Of a stretch of DNA of 64,000 nt, positions 17,142 through 25,936 are shown one piece after another. The notes beneath the pieces are model-generated. The model ran no database searches. It was not told the DNA's origin and worked only from the letters and a program-made list of their open reading frames with translations. A program made the translations under genes and the position numbers. The DNA is from Flavobacteriales bacterium (GTDB taxonomy: Bacteria > Bacteroidota > Bacteroidia > Flavobacteriales_E > Vicingaceae): positions 1-64,000 of the forward strand of contig JABAZP010000014.1 of assembly GCA_018608405.1 (NCBI GenBank), read 5' to 3'. Within the stretch, counting starts at the first letter, position 1. The number at the start of each line of letters is the position of its first letter.

Positions 17142-18425
17142 CTAATTAATTGATTGAAATGCCCTGTTAATTCTACCTTCTAACACGTTCATCTCTTCAT
17201 CTGTAATGGTAATTGGCAGGAACCAGGTTTCAAATTGTGATGGTGGAATGTACAAACCAGCTTCAGCCATGGCCCAAAAGAACTTTCCAAATAATTCGGT
17301 GTCGCAAGAAGATGCTGTTTCAAAATCTTTTACCGGTACTGAGGTAAAGAAAGGATTCACCATCAATCCAAATTGATTTACTTGTATTTTAATTCCGTTT
17401 TCTGTTGCGGCCTTTTCTAAATAACCTTTAACTTGTTTTCCTAATTGGTCGGCTCTATCGTAATCGTAATTTTTCAACTCTCTTAAAGTAGCTAATCCAC
17501 AGGCCATTGCAATTGGGCTACCCGATAATGTTCCGGCTTGGTAAACATCGCCTAAAGGTGCAACTCGGTCCATTATGGCAGCTTTTGCACCATAGGCCCC
17601 AACAGGCATTCCTCCGCCAATCACCTTTCCCATACAGGTAATGTCTGCTTCAATTCCAAAATGATCTTGGGCGCCACCAAATTTCTTCCTGAAACCTGTC
17701 ATTACTTCATCAATTACCAACAAGATACCGTTCTCCTCTGTCACCTTTCGAAGCTCTTGCATAAATTCCATTTCAGGAACTACAACACCCATATTTCCTG
17801 CGACAGGTTCAATAAAAATGGCAGCGATTTCATCTTTATTGTTGGCAATTATTTCTTTAACACTTTCAATGTTATTGTATTGTGCAATTAAGGTATCGTT
17901 CACCGCTTTTTCAGGAACACCTGCGCTAGAAGGAATTCCCATGGTCATTAAACCAGACCCTGCTGCCACCAAAAGCGCATCGGTATGACCGTGGTAACAA
18001 CCTGCAAATTTTACAATCTTGTTTTTTCCTGTATACGCTCTTGCTACTCGAATGGCACTTAAAACGGCCTCTGTCCCTGAATTTACAAAGCGAACTTTAT
18101 CCAACTGAGGGTAAGCTTCTTTGACCATTTCAGCCATTTCTACTTCGCCCAAAGTTGTTGCACCGTAGGTAAAACTTTTATCAACCGCTGCTTTCACAGC
18201 AGCGGTAACTTTTGGGTGTGCATGGCCCAATATAAGTGGACCGTAAGAACCGATTAGGTCAATGTATTCGTTTCCATCTACGTCGTATATGTGAATTCCT
18301 TCACCACGTTCAATAAAAAGTGGATTCCCACCCACAGAATTAAACGCTCGAACAGGGCTGTTTACTCCACCCACCATAGATTTTATTGCTCTCTCGAAAA
18401 GGGTTTTTGACTTGCTTAATTCCAT
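17142..18425 (-). CDS. hemL: Glutamate-1-semialdehyde 2,1-aminomutase
   Basis: A 427-residue pyridoxal-phosphate enzyme that converts glutamate-1-semialdehyde to 5-aminolevulinate, the step after HemA. Family marks are MVGGVNSPVRAF (residues 17-28), VRFVNSGTEAVLSAIRVAR, CYHGHTDALL and CMGKVIGGGMPVGAYG with the PLP lysine Lys267. I chose the ATG at 18425. A TTG at 18443 would add six residues but lies inside the promoter element, so it cannot be the start of that transcript. Confidence 0.97.
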   Translation of the reverse strand: MELSKSKTLFERAIKSMVGGVNSPVRAFNSVGGNPLFIERGEGIHIYDVDGNEYIDLIGSYGPLILGHAHPKVTAAVKAAVDKSFTYGATTLGEVEMAEMVKEAYPQLDKVRFVNSGTEAVLSAIRVARAYTGKNKIVKFAGCYHGHTDALLVAAGSGLMTMGIPSSAGVPEKAVNDTLIAQYNNIESVKEIIANNKDEIAAIFIEPVAGNMGVVVPEMEFMQELRKVTEENGILLVIDEVMTGFRKKFGGAQDHFGIEADITCMGKVIGGGMPVGAYGAKAAIMDRVAPLGDVYQAGTLSGSPIAMACGLATLRELKNYDYDRADQLGKQVKGYLEKAATENGIKIQVNQFGLMVNPFFTSVPVKDFETASSCDTELFGKFFWAMAEAGLYIPPSQFETWFLPITITDEEMNVLEGRINRAFQSIN

Positions 18426-18440
18426 GTAAAAAAGTTTTTG

Positions 18441-18448
18441 CAAAAGTA
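18441..18448 (-). promoter_or_regulatory. Promoter -7 element before hemL
   Basis: On the minus strand the bases read TACTTTTG, an exact TAnnTTTG match, ending 15 bases before the ATG at 18425. Confidence 0.6.
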
Positions 18449-18673
18449 ATGCTTGTCATCAGAATGGTTGCTCAAGCTGTTACAAATTTGTGATGAAAAT
18501 TCAATTGATTTTATGCCGCAATTGTAACTAAATTTTAAAATGGTTCAAGTAATTTCTAGGCGTAGAAATCAAATGTTTTATTACAATTACAACAACTTAT
18601 TGCTGGAGTGGTTTACTCATAAAGCTTACCTTAGAGTTCTACTTTAAGCTTTCTAAAAATTTCACCCAATAGA

Positions 18674-19375
18674 ATGAGCACGCAAATTACTACCTTATCT
18701 TTTTTTAAATACAACACGTTTAAAACGAAATTGTGGGGATTTAAAATGATGCAATTTGCACACAAGGACTTATCTAAGGTTAAGGGGCAATCTTTCTATC
18801 GACTTTTAGGTAGCGGTAAGGGAAAGGGATTTAATCCGCTGCCTGACTGGTCCATTTATAGTTTACTTCAGGTGTGGGAATCGGAAGAGGCAGCGATGCA
18901 GTTTTTTTCTAACTCAGAGTTGATGCAGCAATACGAAGCTAATACCTCTGAAAGGTGCACGATATTTATGCGAAACATTTCAGCAGGAGGAACTTGGGTA
19001 GGAAGAACTCCATTCGAAAAGGCTGCTGAATTAGATCCAAATCAGCCAATAGCTGTGATTACCAGAGCTACAATAAAGTGGGATTGGTTACTGAGGTTTT
19101 GGAAATATGTCCCAACTTCTCAAAAAGGTCTGGAGGGAAATGACGGATTAATTTATACAAAAGGTGTGGGTGAAGTTCCGGTAGTTCAGATGGCTACTTT
19201 TAGCCTGTGGAAGGATTTTGATTCGATAAAAAAATTTGCTTACAGCAGTAAGGAGCATCAAGAAGCTATTAAAAGAACAAGAAAGAATGAATGGTATTCG
19301 GAAGAGCTATTTGCTCGATTTCATCCGTATAGATTCGAAGGAACTTGGGAGGGGAAAAATCTTTTGTACCTCTAG
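18674..19375 (+). CDS. CrtA-like (spheroidene monooxygenase family) protein
   Basis: A 233-residue protein resembling spheroidene monooxygenase CrtA, a heme enzyme that adds a keto group to carotenoids. The match rests on FYRLLGSGKGKGFNPLPDW (about residues 42-60), YSLLQVWESEEAAMQFF, the central VITRATIKWDWLLRFW and VQMATFSLWKDFDSIKKFAY. Length fits. No other carotenoid gene lies in this window, so the substrate is inferred from the family only. It stands alone, and its stop codon abuts that of the convergent methyltransferase gene. Confidence 0.75.
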   Translation: MSTQITTLSFFKYNTFKTKLWGFKMMQFAHKDLSKVKGQSFYRLLGSGKGKGFNPLPDWSIYSLLQVWESEEAAMQFFSNSELMQQYEANTSERCTIFMRNISAGGTWVGRTPFEKAAELDPNQPIAVITRATIKWDWLLRFWKYVPTSQKGLEGNDGLIYTKGVGEVPVVQMATFSLWKDFDSIKKFAYSSKEHQEAIKRTRKNEWYSEELFARFHPYRFEGTWEGKNLLYL

Positions 19376-20311
19376 TTACTCTGCGGTTGGCGTAGCAATA
19401 ACCGTCATAATTCCCAGAGAGTTGTTTTTTTGATTCCATTTTTTTGGCATGAATTCAATCATTCCTCGGGTAAAGCTCCAAAACTCATCTTCCATGTTTT
19501 TATCCCACTTTATTCCTTTTTGCTCCATTTTGCTCATCCAATACAAAAGGTAAGGGTCCATTGTGCCGTAGGTTAATATTTTTGATACCTCCCATCCCGC
19601 ATTTTTAAGAAGGAGTGTGACATTATTCGGAGAAAATAAAGAAGTGTGTCTAGGTGTATGCCAACCAGCCCAGTCTGCTCCAAACTTTTTCCTACTTTCA
19701 GAATCAAAGTTGGGAATTTCTATGATGAGCGTGGTTGAAGGTTTAGAAATGGTTTTTAAAGTTGTCAAATTCTCCAGTGGTGAATAATCGTGCTCTAAGT
19801 AATGCCACATGGTAATTACATCGGGCTTTAAGTCGGGTTTTAAGTCTTTTATTTCAGCTACTTGTAAGGTTAACCCTCCATAATCTTCAGATGTATTTTC
19901 CCAACCTTCATCGCTAAAATCAATGCCTAAGGTATTGCATTTTAGTTCCGTTTTGCAAGCTTTTAAGAAACTTGGCTTCCCACAGCCAACATCTAAAACT
20001 AGGGTGTCAGGAGTTGTATTGTGCCACTCTTTAACACGTTCCACTCGCTTTAAGTCAAGCTTTTGCTGACTACCTTTTACAAAGTGCACGTACTTGCCCC
20101 AAGCTTCAGAGCCTCGGTATGGCAAGTAATGAGAAGTATAGTAGTTTTTTAGCTGCTCCAACGGAACTCTTGGGTTTAAGAAGACCAATTGGCAATCTTT
20201 ACATTGATCAAAGTTGAACCGCTCTTTGCTGGTGTGCATTTGAGCAGTTGTTGTTATAAAAGAAGTAAATGCATCCGAATTACAAACTGGGCAATGAGCT
20301 AGATGATTCAT
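19376..20311 (-). CDS. Class I SAM-dependent methyltransferase with N-terminal zinc ribbon
   Basis: A 311-residue protein. The N-terminus has two Cys pairs, CPVCNSDAF and CKDCQLVFLNPR, that should bind zinc. The methyltransferase domain shows motif I as LVLDVGCGKPSFLKACK (about residues 104-120), then DVITMWHYLEHDYSPLENL (motif IV and after) and IIEIPNFDS. Members of this type often modify sugars or lipids in cell-surface pathways. It lies upstream of nothing on its strand; the glycosyltransferase group to its right runs the same way after an 85-base gap, so it could be the last gene of that group. Confidence 0.85.
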   Translation of the reverse strand: MNHLAHCPVCNSDAFTSFITTTAQMHTSKERFNFDQCKDCQLVFLNPRVPLEQLKNYYTSHYLPYRGSEAWGKYVHFVKGSQQKLDLKRVERVKEWHNTTPDTLVLDVGCGKPSFLKACKTELKCNTLGIDFSDEGWENTSEDYGGLTLQVAEIKDLKPDLKPDVITMWHYLEHDYSPLENLTTLKTISKPSTTLIIEIPNFDSESRKKFGADWAGWHTPRHTSLFSPNNVTLLLKNAGWEVSKILTYGTMDPYLLYWMSKMEQKGIKWDKNMEDEFWSFTRGMIEFMPKKWNQKNNSLGIMTVIATPTAE

Positions 20312-20396
20312 AAGTGGAAAGGTAGGAAAATTGAGAGTTCAAACAATATAAAATTATGCTGCACGAGCAGAAGGGTTAGGATAGCAGTTGTAGTTT

Positions 20397-20594
20397 TTAC
20401 CCTTCTTTCTTTTTCAATCGCTCACCAAAATAGACCAACAACGCTCCGGCTATAATTTTTCCAAAATTTAAGATATAGGAGAAATCAGAATCTCTTCCAA
20501 ACTCATCGAATTTCATGTAAAAATTGATACCGCTAATAAGTCCGTAAATAATCAGGATGATTCCTAAAATAGAAAGTAATTTACCGATTGCCAT
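20397..20594 (-). CDS. Small two-helix membrane protein
   Basis: A 65-residue protein with two hydrophobic helices (LLSILGIILIIYGLISG and IIAGALLVYFG) joined by a charged loop and ending in basic residues. It starts three bases after the stop of the GT-C gene, which supports it as a real member of the glycosyltransferase operon. I do not recognise a family. Confidence 0.6.
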   Translation of the reverse strand: MAIGKLLSILGIILIIYGLISGINFYMKFDEFGRDSDFSYILNFGKIIAGALLVYFGERLKKKEG

Positions 20595-20597
20595 GGG

Positions 20598-21941
20598 TTA
20601 AAGATAGTTAGATTTTTGAAAATTTAAAATGGGGCTTTTATTTTGATCTTTCATTAGCTCCCAAATCGCAAAACCAATTACTGCAATATATTCCAAAGCA
20701 ATTAGCCAAAAATTTTCTTGAAATGCAGGATTAGAATACGCCCAATAAGATAAAACCACTAAAAATGACCACAGCATAGGGAAACGAAAACGCGTAAAAA
20801 CAGCTAAAAATACTAAGGTAATGCTGTACCACGGATGCACAATTAATGCTAATAAATAGTAAACACTTATTGCAAAAAGTAAGGCGATAAAAAAGCCGTT
20901 CCAAGAAATTATTTTCTTTTTGAGTAGTATAATTAATATTGCCAAATAGGCGGTAATAGCCAACCAAGGGCCTGCAGTTTCAATAATATTCCAACCTGTG
21001 GCTTCAAAACCGATAGCTCGTATAATGTAATAGACACTTGCATTGAATTCGAAGGTTTTGGAGTATAAACTGACGCTTTGTAGAAAATGGGGTAAGAGTG
21101 TGGAATTGTAAAAAGGAATCCAAAGAGCGACGAAGGCAATTCCGAAAACTGAATAGAAAAGGGCTGCTTTTTTAAAGCTGAGCTTTCGAAGTATAATGGG
21201 TAAAAAGAAAATAGGAATGAGTTTGGTTGCAGCGGCAAACGCCCAAGCAACTGCGCTGAGCTTCTCTTTTTGGAGTGCCAATAAATAAACTGCCAACAGA
21301 AAGAAGAAAAGAACAATTCCTTCGAAATGTAAATTTCCACTTAGTTCAATAATTACTAATGGATTCAAAGCATACCATAAACTATTGAGCGGATTCATCT
21401 TTAAAAGTTGCAGTAGTTTGGGGAGTAGTATAATAATGCCCACTTCAGCAGCAATAACAAAACTCCTCATCACCACTATGCTTCCTAAAATTGAGTTGGG
21501 CGAAAGCCAAGCACCTAAAAAGTAAATAATTTGAGCGACAGGCGGATAGATCGTGTAGTAATTAAGACTGTTCATACCTGCTAACAGTTCTGCTTTATTT
21601 GGAAACTCAACGCTTACTTCGCTTGGCAAAAAGTCAAAAGGATTGATGCTGTTTAGAATTAGCTGCCCGTCCCAAATGAATCGAAAATAATCATCAGAAA
21701 GTGTTGGGATAGAGAGAATAAAAAATAATCGGTAAAGTACGGCAATAACCATTAGCTGATCAAGTGATTTGCTTTTTGCACTTTTTACAAGGAACAAGTA
21801 AGTCGCAAATAGGATACTAAAACAAGCTAAAAGACCGAAGAAGTTCTCTCTATTAAAATCATAACCGATGTAAAAATAACAAGCAACAGCAGCGCTTTGA
21901 AAAATCAGAGATTTAGTAAATAGGCTGTTGTTCAACTGCAC
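20598..21941 (-). CDS. GT-C type polytopic glycosyltransferase
   Basis: A 447-residue membrane protein with about ten or more helices. The N-terminal periplasmic loop carries TLSDDYFRFIWDGQLI, the acidic DD motif typical of GT-C enzymes that use polyprenyl-phosphate sugars (mannosyltransferase-like), followed by YTIYPPVAQIIYFLGAW. It should transfer a sugar from a lipid carrier to an acceptor on the outer face of the inner membrane. It follows two GT2 genes by 7 bases. The exact sugar and acceptor are unknown. Confidence 0.82.
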   Translation of the reverse strand: MQLNNSLFTKSLIFQSAAVACYFYIGYDFNRENFFGLLACFSILFATYLFLVKSAKSKSLDQLMVIAVLYRLFFILSIPTLSDDYFRFIWDGQLILNSINPFDFLPSEVSVEFPNKAELLAGMNSLNYYTIYPPVAQIIYFLGAWLSPNSILGSIVVMRSFVIAAEVGIIILLPKLLQLLKMNPLNSLWYALNPLVIIELSGNLHFEGIVLFFFLLAVYLLALQKEKLSAVAWAFAAATKLIPIFFLPIILRKLSFKKAALFYSVFGIAFVALWIPFYNSTLLPHFLQSVSLYSKTFEFNASVYYIIRAIGFEATGWNIIETAGPWLAITAYLAILIILLKKKIISWNGFFIALLFAISVYYLLALIVHPWYSITLVFLAVFTRFRFPMLWSFLVVLSYWAYSNPAFQENFWLIALEYIAVIGFAIWELMKDQNKSPILNFQKSNYL

Positions 21942-21948
21942 TTAAAGG

Positions 21949-23430
21949 TTATTCCGTTCTAAACGAATGACTAATGGAGTAAAAGGAAACGTAACCAAAC
22001 CCTAAAACTAGCATGGCATGGAATGGCATTATTCCAAAGTCTCCGTAATAAAAACCAAGTAAAATTCCACCTATGAAATAAAGGGTGAGCGCTACTTCTA
22101 AAATAGTAATGGGATTGATTTTTCTTTTCAAGTAAACATTGGTTCCCCATTTTTTACTTTTATCGTTATTGAGGTTGAATTTTGGGGTTCGAATAAATGC
22201 CGATTTCTTCCCAAGATAACCTTCTAAAACAGCCATGGCATTGTGTAATGAAAGCCCCATTGAAACGGCTAAGAACATAGGGAAAAGAAATATGAAGTGA
22301 AAAAATGCTTTGCTTTTTGAGGCATAGCTTTGCGACATGGATGTCCAATAAAAAAGTGCGAGGATTGGCAGGGTTACAAGAAAAGCACTCGCCAATAGAA
22401 ATAAGACTTGGTATTCTTCAAAGGTGTTTTTAATGCTCAGAATAGGAATGCTAAGTAAAGCTAGAATAACGATTGAGATGAAAACTGCTGAATTCGTGAG
22501 GTGAAAAATAGCATTCAGTTTAGTTCCAAAGTCGATGTCTTTAGAATGTAAAACGGCACCTAGATTCTTTCGAACACATTCCGCTGCTCCTTTATTCCAT
22601 CTAAATTGTTGGGTTTTCAGTGCATTCATAACAGCAGGTAATTCTGCAGGAGCGCCTACTTCTTCTAAAAAACGAAACTCCCAACCTTTCAATTGGGCTC
22701 GGTAGCTGAGGTCTAAATCTTCGGTTAAGGTATCCGATTGCCAACCACCTGCATCCGCAATGGCAGCTTTTCTCCAAATGCCTGCAGTACCATTAAAGTT
22801 AATAAAATGATGGCCTGCATTTCTGCCACCTTGTTCCACTGAAAAGTGCGCGTCTAAGCCGAATGCCTGCAATTTGGTGAGCATGGAATAGCGTTCATTG
22901 ATGTGTTCCCAACGGCTTTGCACCATGCCTACCTTTTCATTTGTAAAGGGCTGAACCATTTGTTTAACAAAGTCTTTTTCAGGCAAAAAGTCAGCATCAA
23001 AAATGGCTATAAATTCACCTTTTGCCACTTTTGTCCCTTCTGCTAAAGCACCGGCTTTATATCCTGCGCGATCCGTTCGGTGAAGGTAAACAATGTCAAT
23101 TCCGGCTTTACGAATTTCTTTCACTTTAGCTTTTGTAATTTCCTGCGTTTCATCGGTAGAATCGTCTAAAACTTGAATCTCTAATTTATCTTTTGGGTAA
23201 TCTAATGCTGCTATGCAATCAATTAATCGTTCGGTGACGTACTTTTCGTTGAAGAGCGGCAATTGAATGGTAACTTTTGGTTCAAAGTTTACTGCAGTAG
23301 ACTCCCCTAAACGCTTTTTTTGTAGCTTTTTGTAACGGTTATATTTAACTACTAACTGAATTTGAATCAGGCTGTAGCAAAATATAAATAGCAGTGCTAT
23401 TCCGTAAATAATGATGGGGATTAGTTCCAT
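21949..23430 (-). CDS. Membrane-bound family 2 glycosyltransferase (cellulose synthase-like)
   Basis: A 493-residue processive-type GT2. An N-terminal helix is followed by the catalytic domain: VTIQLPLFNE, QVLDDSTDET, IFDADFLPEKDF (DxD), GTAGIWRKAAI, LTEDLDLSYRAQLKGW (TED-type base), and QQFRWNKGA, matching the QxxRW motif. Four or five C-terminal helices follow. Related proteins make beta-linked polysaccharides or glucosylate lipids. It is in a tight run with a DPM-like GT2 (upstream, 16 bases) and the GT-C gene (downstream). Confidence 0.9.
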   Translation of the reverse strand: MELIPIIIYGIALLFIFCYSLIQIQLVVKYNRYKKLQKKRLGESTAVNFEPKVTIQLPLFNEKYVTERLIDCIAALDYPKDKLEIQVLDDSTDETQEITKAKVKEIRKAGIDIVYLHRTDRAGYKAGALAEGTKVAKGEFIAIFDADFLPEKDFVKQMVQPFTNEKVGMVQSRWEHINERYSMLTKLQAFGLDAHFSVEQGGRNAGHHFINFNGTAGIWRKAAIADAGGWQSDTLTEDLDLSYRAQLKGWEFRFLEEVGAPAELPAVMNALKTQQFRWNKGAAECVRKNLGAVLHSKDIDFGTKLNAIFHLTNSAVFISIVILALLSIPILSIKNTFEEYQVLFLLASAFLVTLPILALFYWTSMSQSYASKSKAFFHFIFLFPMFLAVSMGLSLHNAMAVLEGYLGKKSAFIRTPKFNLNNDKSKKWGTNVYLKRKINPITILEVALTLYFIGGILLGFYYGDFGIMPFHAMLVLGFGYVSFYSISHSFRTE

Positions 23431-23446
23431 TTTGAGTTTAGAGAAT

Positions 23447-24133
23447 TCAAAGGTATTTAAAAATGGTGGTTATGATTTTGTAACCTGCGAGAATAGTACC
23501 TTTCACCGTTCCGCTTATTTTTGAAAAACCAATTCTGTTTCTATAATCAACGGGCATTTCTTCGCAACGTAATTTCTGCTTCAGTGCTTTTACTTGCATT
23601 TCTACCGTCCAGCCGTAAGTTTTATCTTGCATATCTAGCGCTAAAAGGCTTGAATACCGAATCGCCCGAAATGGGCCTAAGTCGGTAAACTTATGGCCAT
23701 AAAACCAGTGCATTAGGCTAGTGGCAAGCCAATTTCCAAAAACCTGTGGTATTGTCATGGAGCCACCTTCTCGTTTGCCCAAAGCACGGGAACCAATCAC
23801 TAAATCTGCTTGATTTTCTTGAATAGGTTTCACCATTTCAATCATCTGTTCCGGATAATCGGAATAATCAGCATCTAAAAAAACGACAACATCGGTTGGT
23901 TCTTTCCGGGTGTTTGCAAGATAGTCCATACCTTTTAAACATGCCATGCCATAACCCTTTGTGGGTTCGAAAAGTACCGTAGCACTTTCTGCTAAAGCGG
24001 CTTTTGAGGTTTGGTCGGTAGAATTATTATTGACTACAATTACTTCACTTACCAGTTGCTTTGGTATTTCAGAAACGACTTTTCCAACGGCATTTTCTTC
24101 GTTAAAGGCGGGGATGATGACTACTATGTTCAA
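23447..24133 (-). CDS. Family 2 glycosyltransferase, polyprenyl-phosphate sugar synthase-like
   Basis: A 228-residue soluble GT2 domain resembling dolichol-phosphate mannose synthase. Visible are VVIIPAFNEENAVGKVV, EVIVVNNNSTDQTSKAA, VVFLDADYSDYPEQM with the metal-binding DAD, and GPFRAIRYSSLL. It lacks the C-terminal membrane helices of some relatives. As first gene of the group, it likely makes the lipid-linked sugar that the GT-C protein uses. The acceptor is unknown. Confidence 0.88.
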   Translation of the reverse strand: MNIVVIIPAFNEENAVGKVVSEIPKQLVSEVIVVNNNSTDQTSKAALAESATVLFEPTKGYGMACLKGMDYLANTRKEPTDVVVFLDADYSDYPEQMIEMVKPIQENQADLVIGSRALGKREGGSMTIPQVFGNWLATSLMHWFYGHKFTDLGPFRAIRYSSLLALDMQDKTYGWTVEMQVKALKQKLRCEEMPVDYRNRIGFSKISGTVKGTILAGYKIITTIFKYL

Positions 24134-24346
24134 TTTTTAATCTTTTAATGTAGAATGTTAAATGTTTCGTGGTTATTTATGAATATTATTTTTAAAAAGT
24201 ACTATAAGATATTTTGAGTTAGCACATGCGTAATTTTAAGATTAGTAATTCGTAATTATTTTGAATTCAAAATTTTTGGCGAATAAAAACAGGTAATGAT
24301 CGCCTCGTGATTAGTTCTGCATTCCACACTCCTAATTCTACATTTC
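24134..24346. repeat. AT-rich spacer with quasi-repeated GTAGAAT words
   Basis: The ends of this spacer carry opposed copies of the same vocabulary: AATGTAGAATGTTAAATG near 24150 and, on the other strand, ATGAGAAATGTAGAATTAGG near 24335. The same words recur in the spacer at 3960-4010. No gene is seen here. Confidence 0.4.
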
Positions 24347-25933
24347 TCATTTTACATTAAGGAAAACTCCATCATTCCCAAAGGTAATCGGATCAGAATC
24401 ATACCTTGAATCTCCTACGTCTTCGCCATTTTCTAGTTTTAATACACCTCTTGGACAAACCGCAGAACAAACACCACAACCTACACAAGAAGAACGAACG
24501 ATGTTTTGTCCTTTCTGGGCGTACGCTTTAACGTCAATTCCCATTTCGCAATAGGTAGAGCAGTTTCCACAAGAAATGCATTGACTTCCGTTAGTTGTAA
24601 TTCTAAACTTAGAGAAGAAGCGTTGTTGCATTCCCATAATGGCAGCCATGGGGCAACCAAATCGACACCAAGCTCTATTACCTAAGATAGGGTAGAACCC
24701 CGTTCCAATAACGCCACTAAAAACAGAACCTATTAAAAATCCATAAGTAGAACGAAGTGTTTCTGCTTCAAACATAAATATGCTGTTTCCTGTGGAATAA
24801 TGGATTCCAATCATCGTCAAAATAATAGCGAAATACCCAATGGCTCCAATCTTAGCATCTTTTTTTAATTCGTCTCTTCTAAAAGCGAAAAGCAGACCTA
24901 TTAGCAAGGTTAAAATAGCAACGACACCTATCAAGAAAGCTCCTTTCGTGAGCCAATACTTCTCGGAGTCGTAGCCCAAGTAAGTGGAAATAACCGCGGT
25001 GGTCATAATCACTACAAAAACTACTACTGAGTGGACCATCCAACGTTCCATTTTCCACGCCCACGTGCTTTTGTCGGAAAGTTGACGAAATGGGTCTCCA
25101 GCTGTTTCGGCTAGACCACCGCAGCCGCAGACCCAAGAGCAGTACCAACGTTTGCCATATTTGTAAGTTAGAATGGGCGTAATGACCAAAATAGAAAGCA
25201 CTCCAAAAATGAGCATAGCCAATCCGATATTTCCGGCATTTATCATTTCATCTACTCTGTATTGCTCGAAATTGTAGTAGTTCAATGGCCATACATTTTT
25301 TAAATCGTAATAAGGTAAGCTGAATGAATCGGAATTCAAGCGGGCGATTAACTCGGGAATGATAAAAGCAAATCCTGTTTGGAAAAACATGACAGAAAAA
25401 GTCCTCAATCGTTCGTAACGATTATTTCTATACTTCCACATGAATTTTATTCCAAAGGCAAGAATAGCAACCGTGTACAAGGTTCCATATACAAACCACT
25501 GACTGGCAGCATTTCCACTTAATGCTTTACTTAGTGGGTCGAACAGTGCGATAACTCCTCCGTTTTCTCTTTCAGTGTTTAAACCTAGCAGAGCAGGGAA
25601 AAAATAAAGTACAATGTAAAATCCTGTCATGGCAATTCCGGCAATCCAGCCCCAAAATCCACGACTGCTGATACTTTTAAACCAAACCCCATCGTTTTTA
25701 ATTCCTTCTTGTTTATTGCCGTATGCACCTTTGGAATATAAAATTATACTGGCTGCAATGGAGCCCAAGGCAATTGCTAACCAAATACCTATGTGTGGAA
25801 AGTTGACGTTGAAAGCTGCGAGAACTAAAATGAGCAAGCCACTCATTCCAATAAGCGTTGCAATTTTTTGTGTGTTGTTAATGTCTTTTGGTGGCCCCGA
25901 AACCAAGGCAATGTCTTTGTCTATTTTGGTCAT
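24347..25933 (-). CDS. Polytopic membrane iron-sulfur protein (NosR/NapH-like)
   Basis: A 528-residue inner-membrane electron-transfer protein with about ten helices. The cytoplasmic loops have CSWVCGCGG and WCRFGCPMAA, as in the NosR/NapH/CcoG group. The C-terminus carries a 2x[4Fe-4S] ferredoxin module: CISCGNCSTYCEMG and CVGCGVCSAVCPRG. It lies three bases after the FAD oxidoreductase gene, so the flavoprotein may exchange electrons with it. No terminal reductase is nearby, so the final acceptor is unknown. Confidence 0.88.
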   Translation of the reverse strand: MTKIDKDIALVSGPPKDINNTQKIATLIGMSGLLILVLAAFNVNFPHIGIWLAIALGSIAASIILYSKGAYGNKQEGIKNDGVWFKSISSRGFWGWIAGIAMTGFYIVLYFFPALLGLNTERENGGVIALFDPLSKALSGNAASQWFVYGTLYTVAILAFGIKFMWKYRNNRYERLRTFSVMFFQTGFAFIIPELIARLNSDSFSLPYYDLKNVWPLNYYNFEQYRVDEMINAGNIGLAMLIFGVLSILVITPILTYKYGKRWYCSWVCGCGGLAETAGDPFRQLSDKSTWAWKMERWMVHSVVVFVVIMTTAVISTYLGYDSEKYWLTKGAFLIGVVAILTLLIGLLFAFRRDELKKDAKIGAIGYFAIILTMIGIHYSTGNSIFMFEAETLRSTYGFLIGSVFSGVIGTGFYPILGNRAWCRFGCPMAAIMGMQQRFFSKFRITTNGSQCISCGNCSTYCEMGIDVKAYAQKGQNIVRSSCVGCGVCSAVCPRGVLKLENGEDVGDSRYDSDPITFGNDGVFLNVK

Positions 25934-25936
25934 AGC

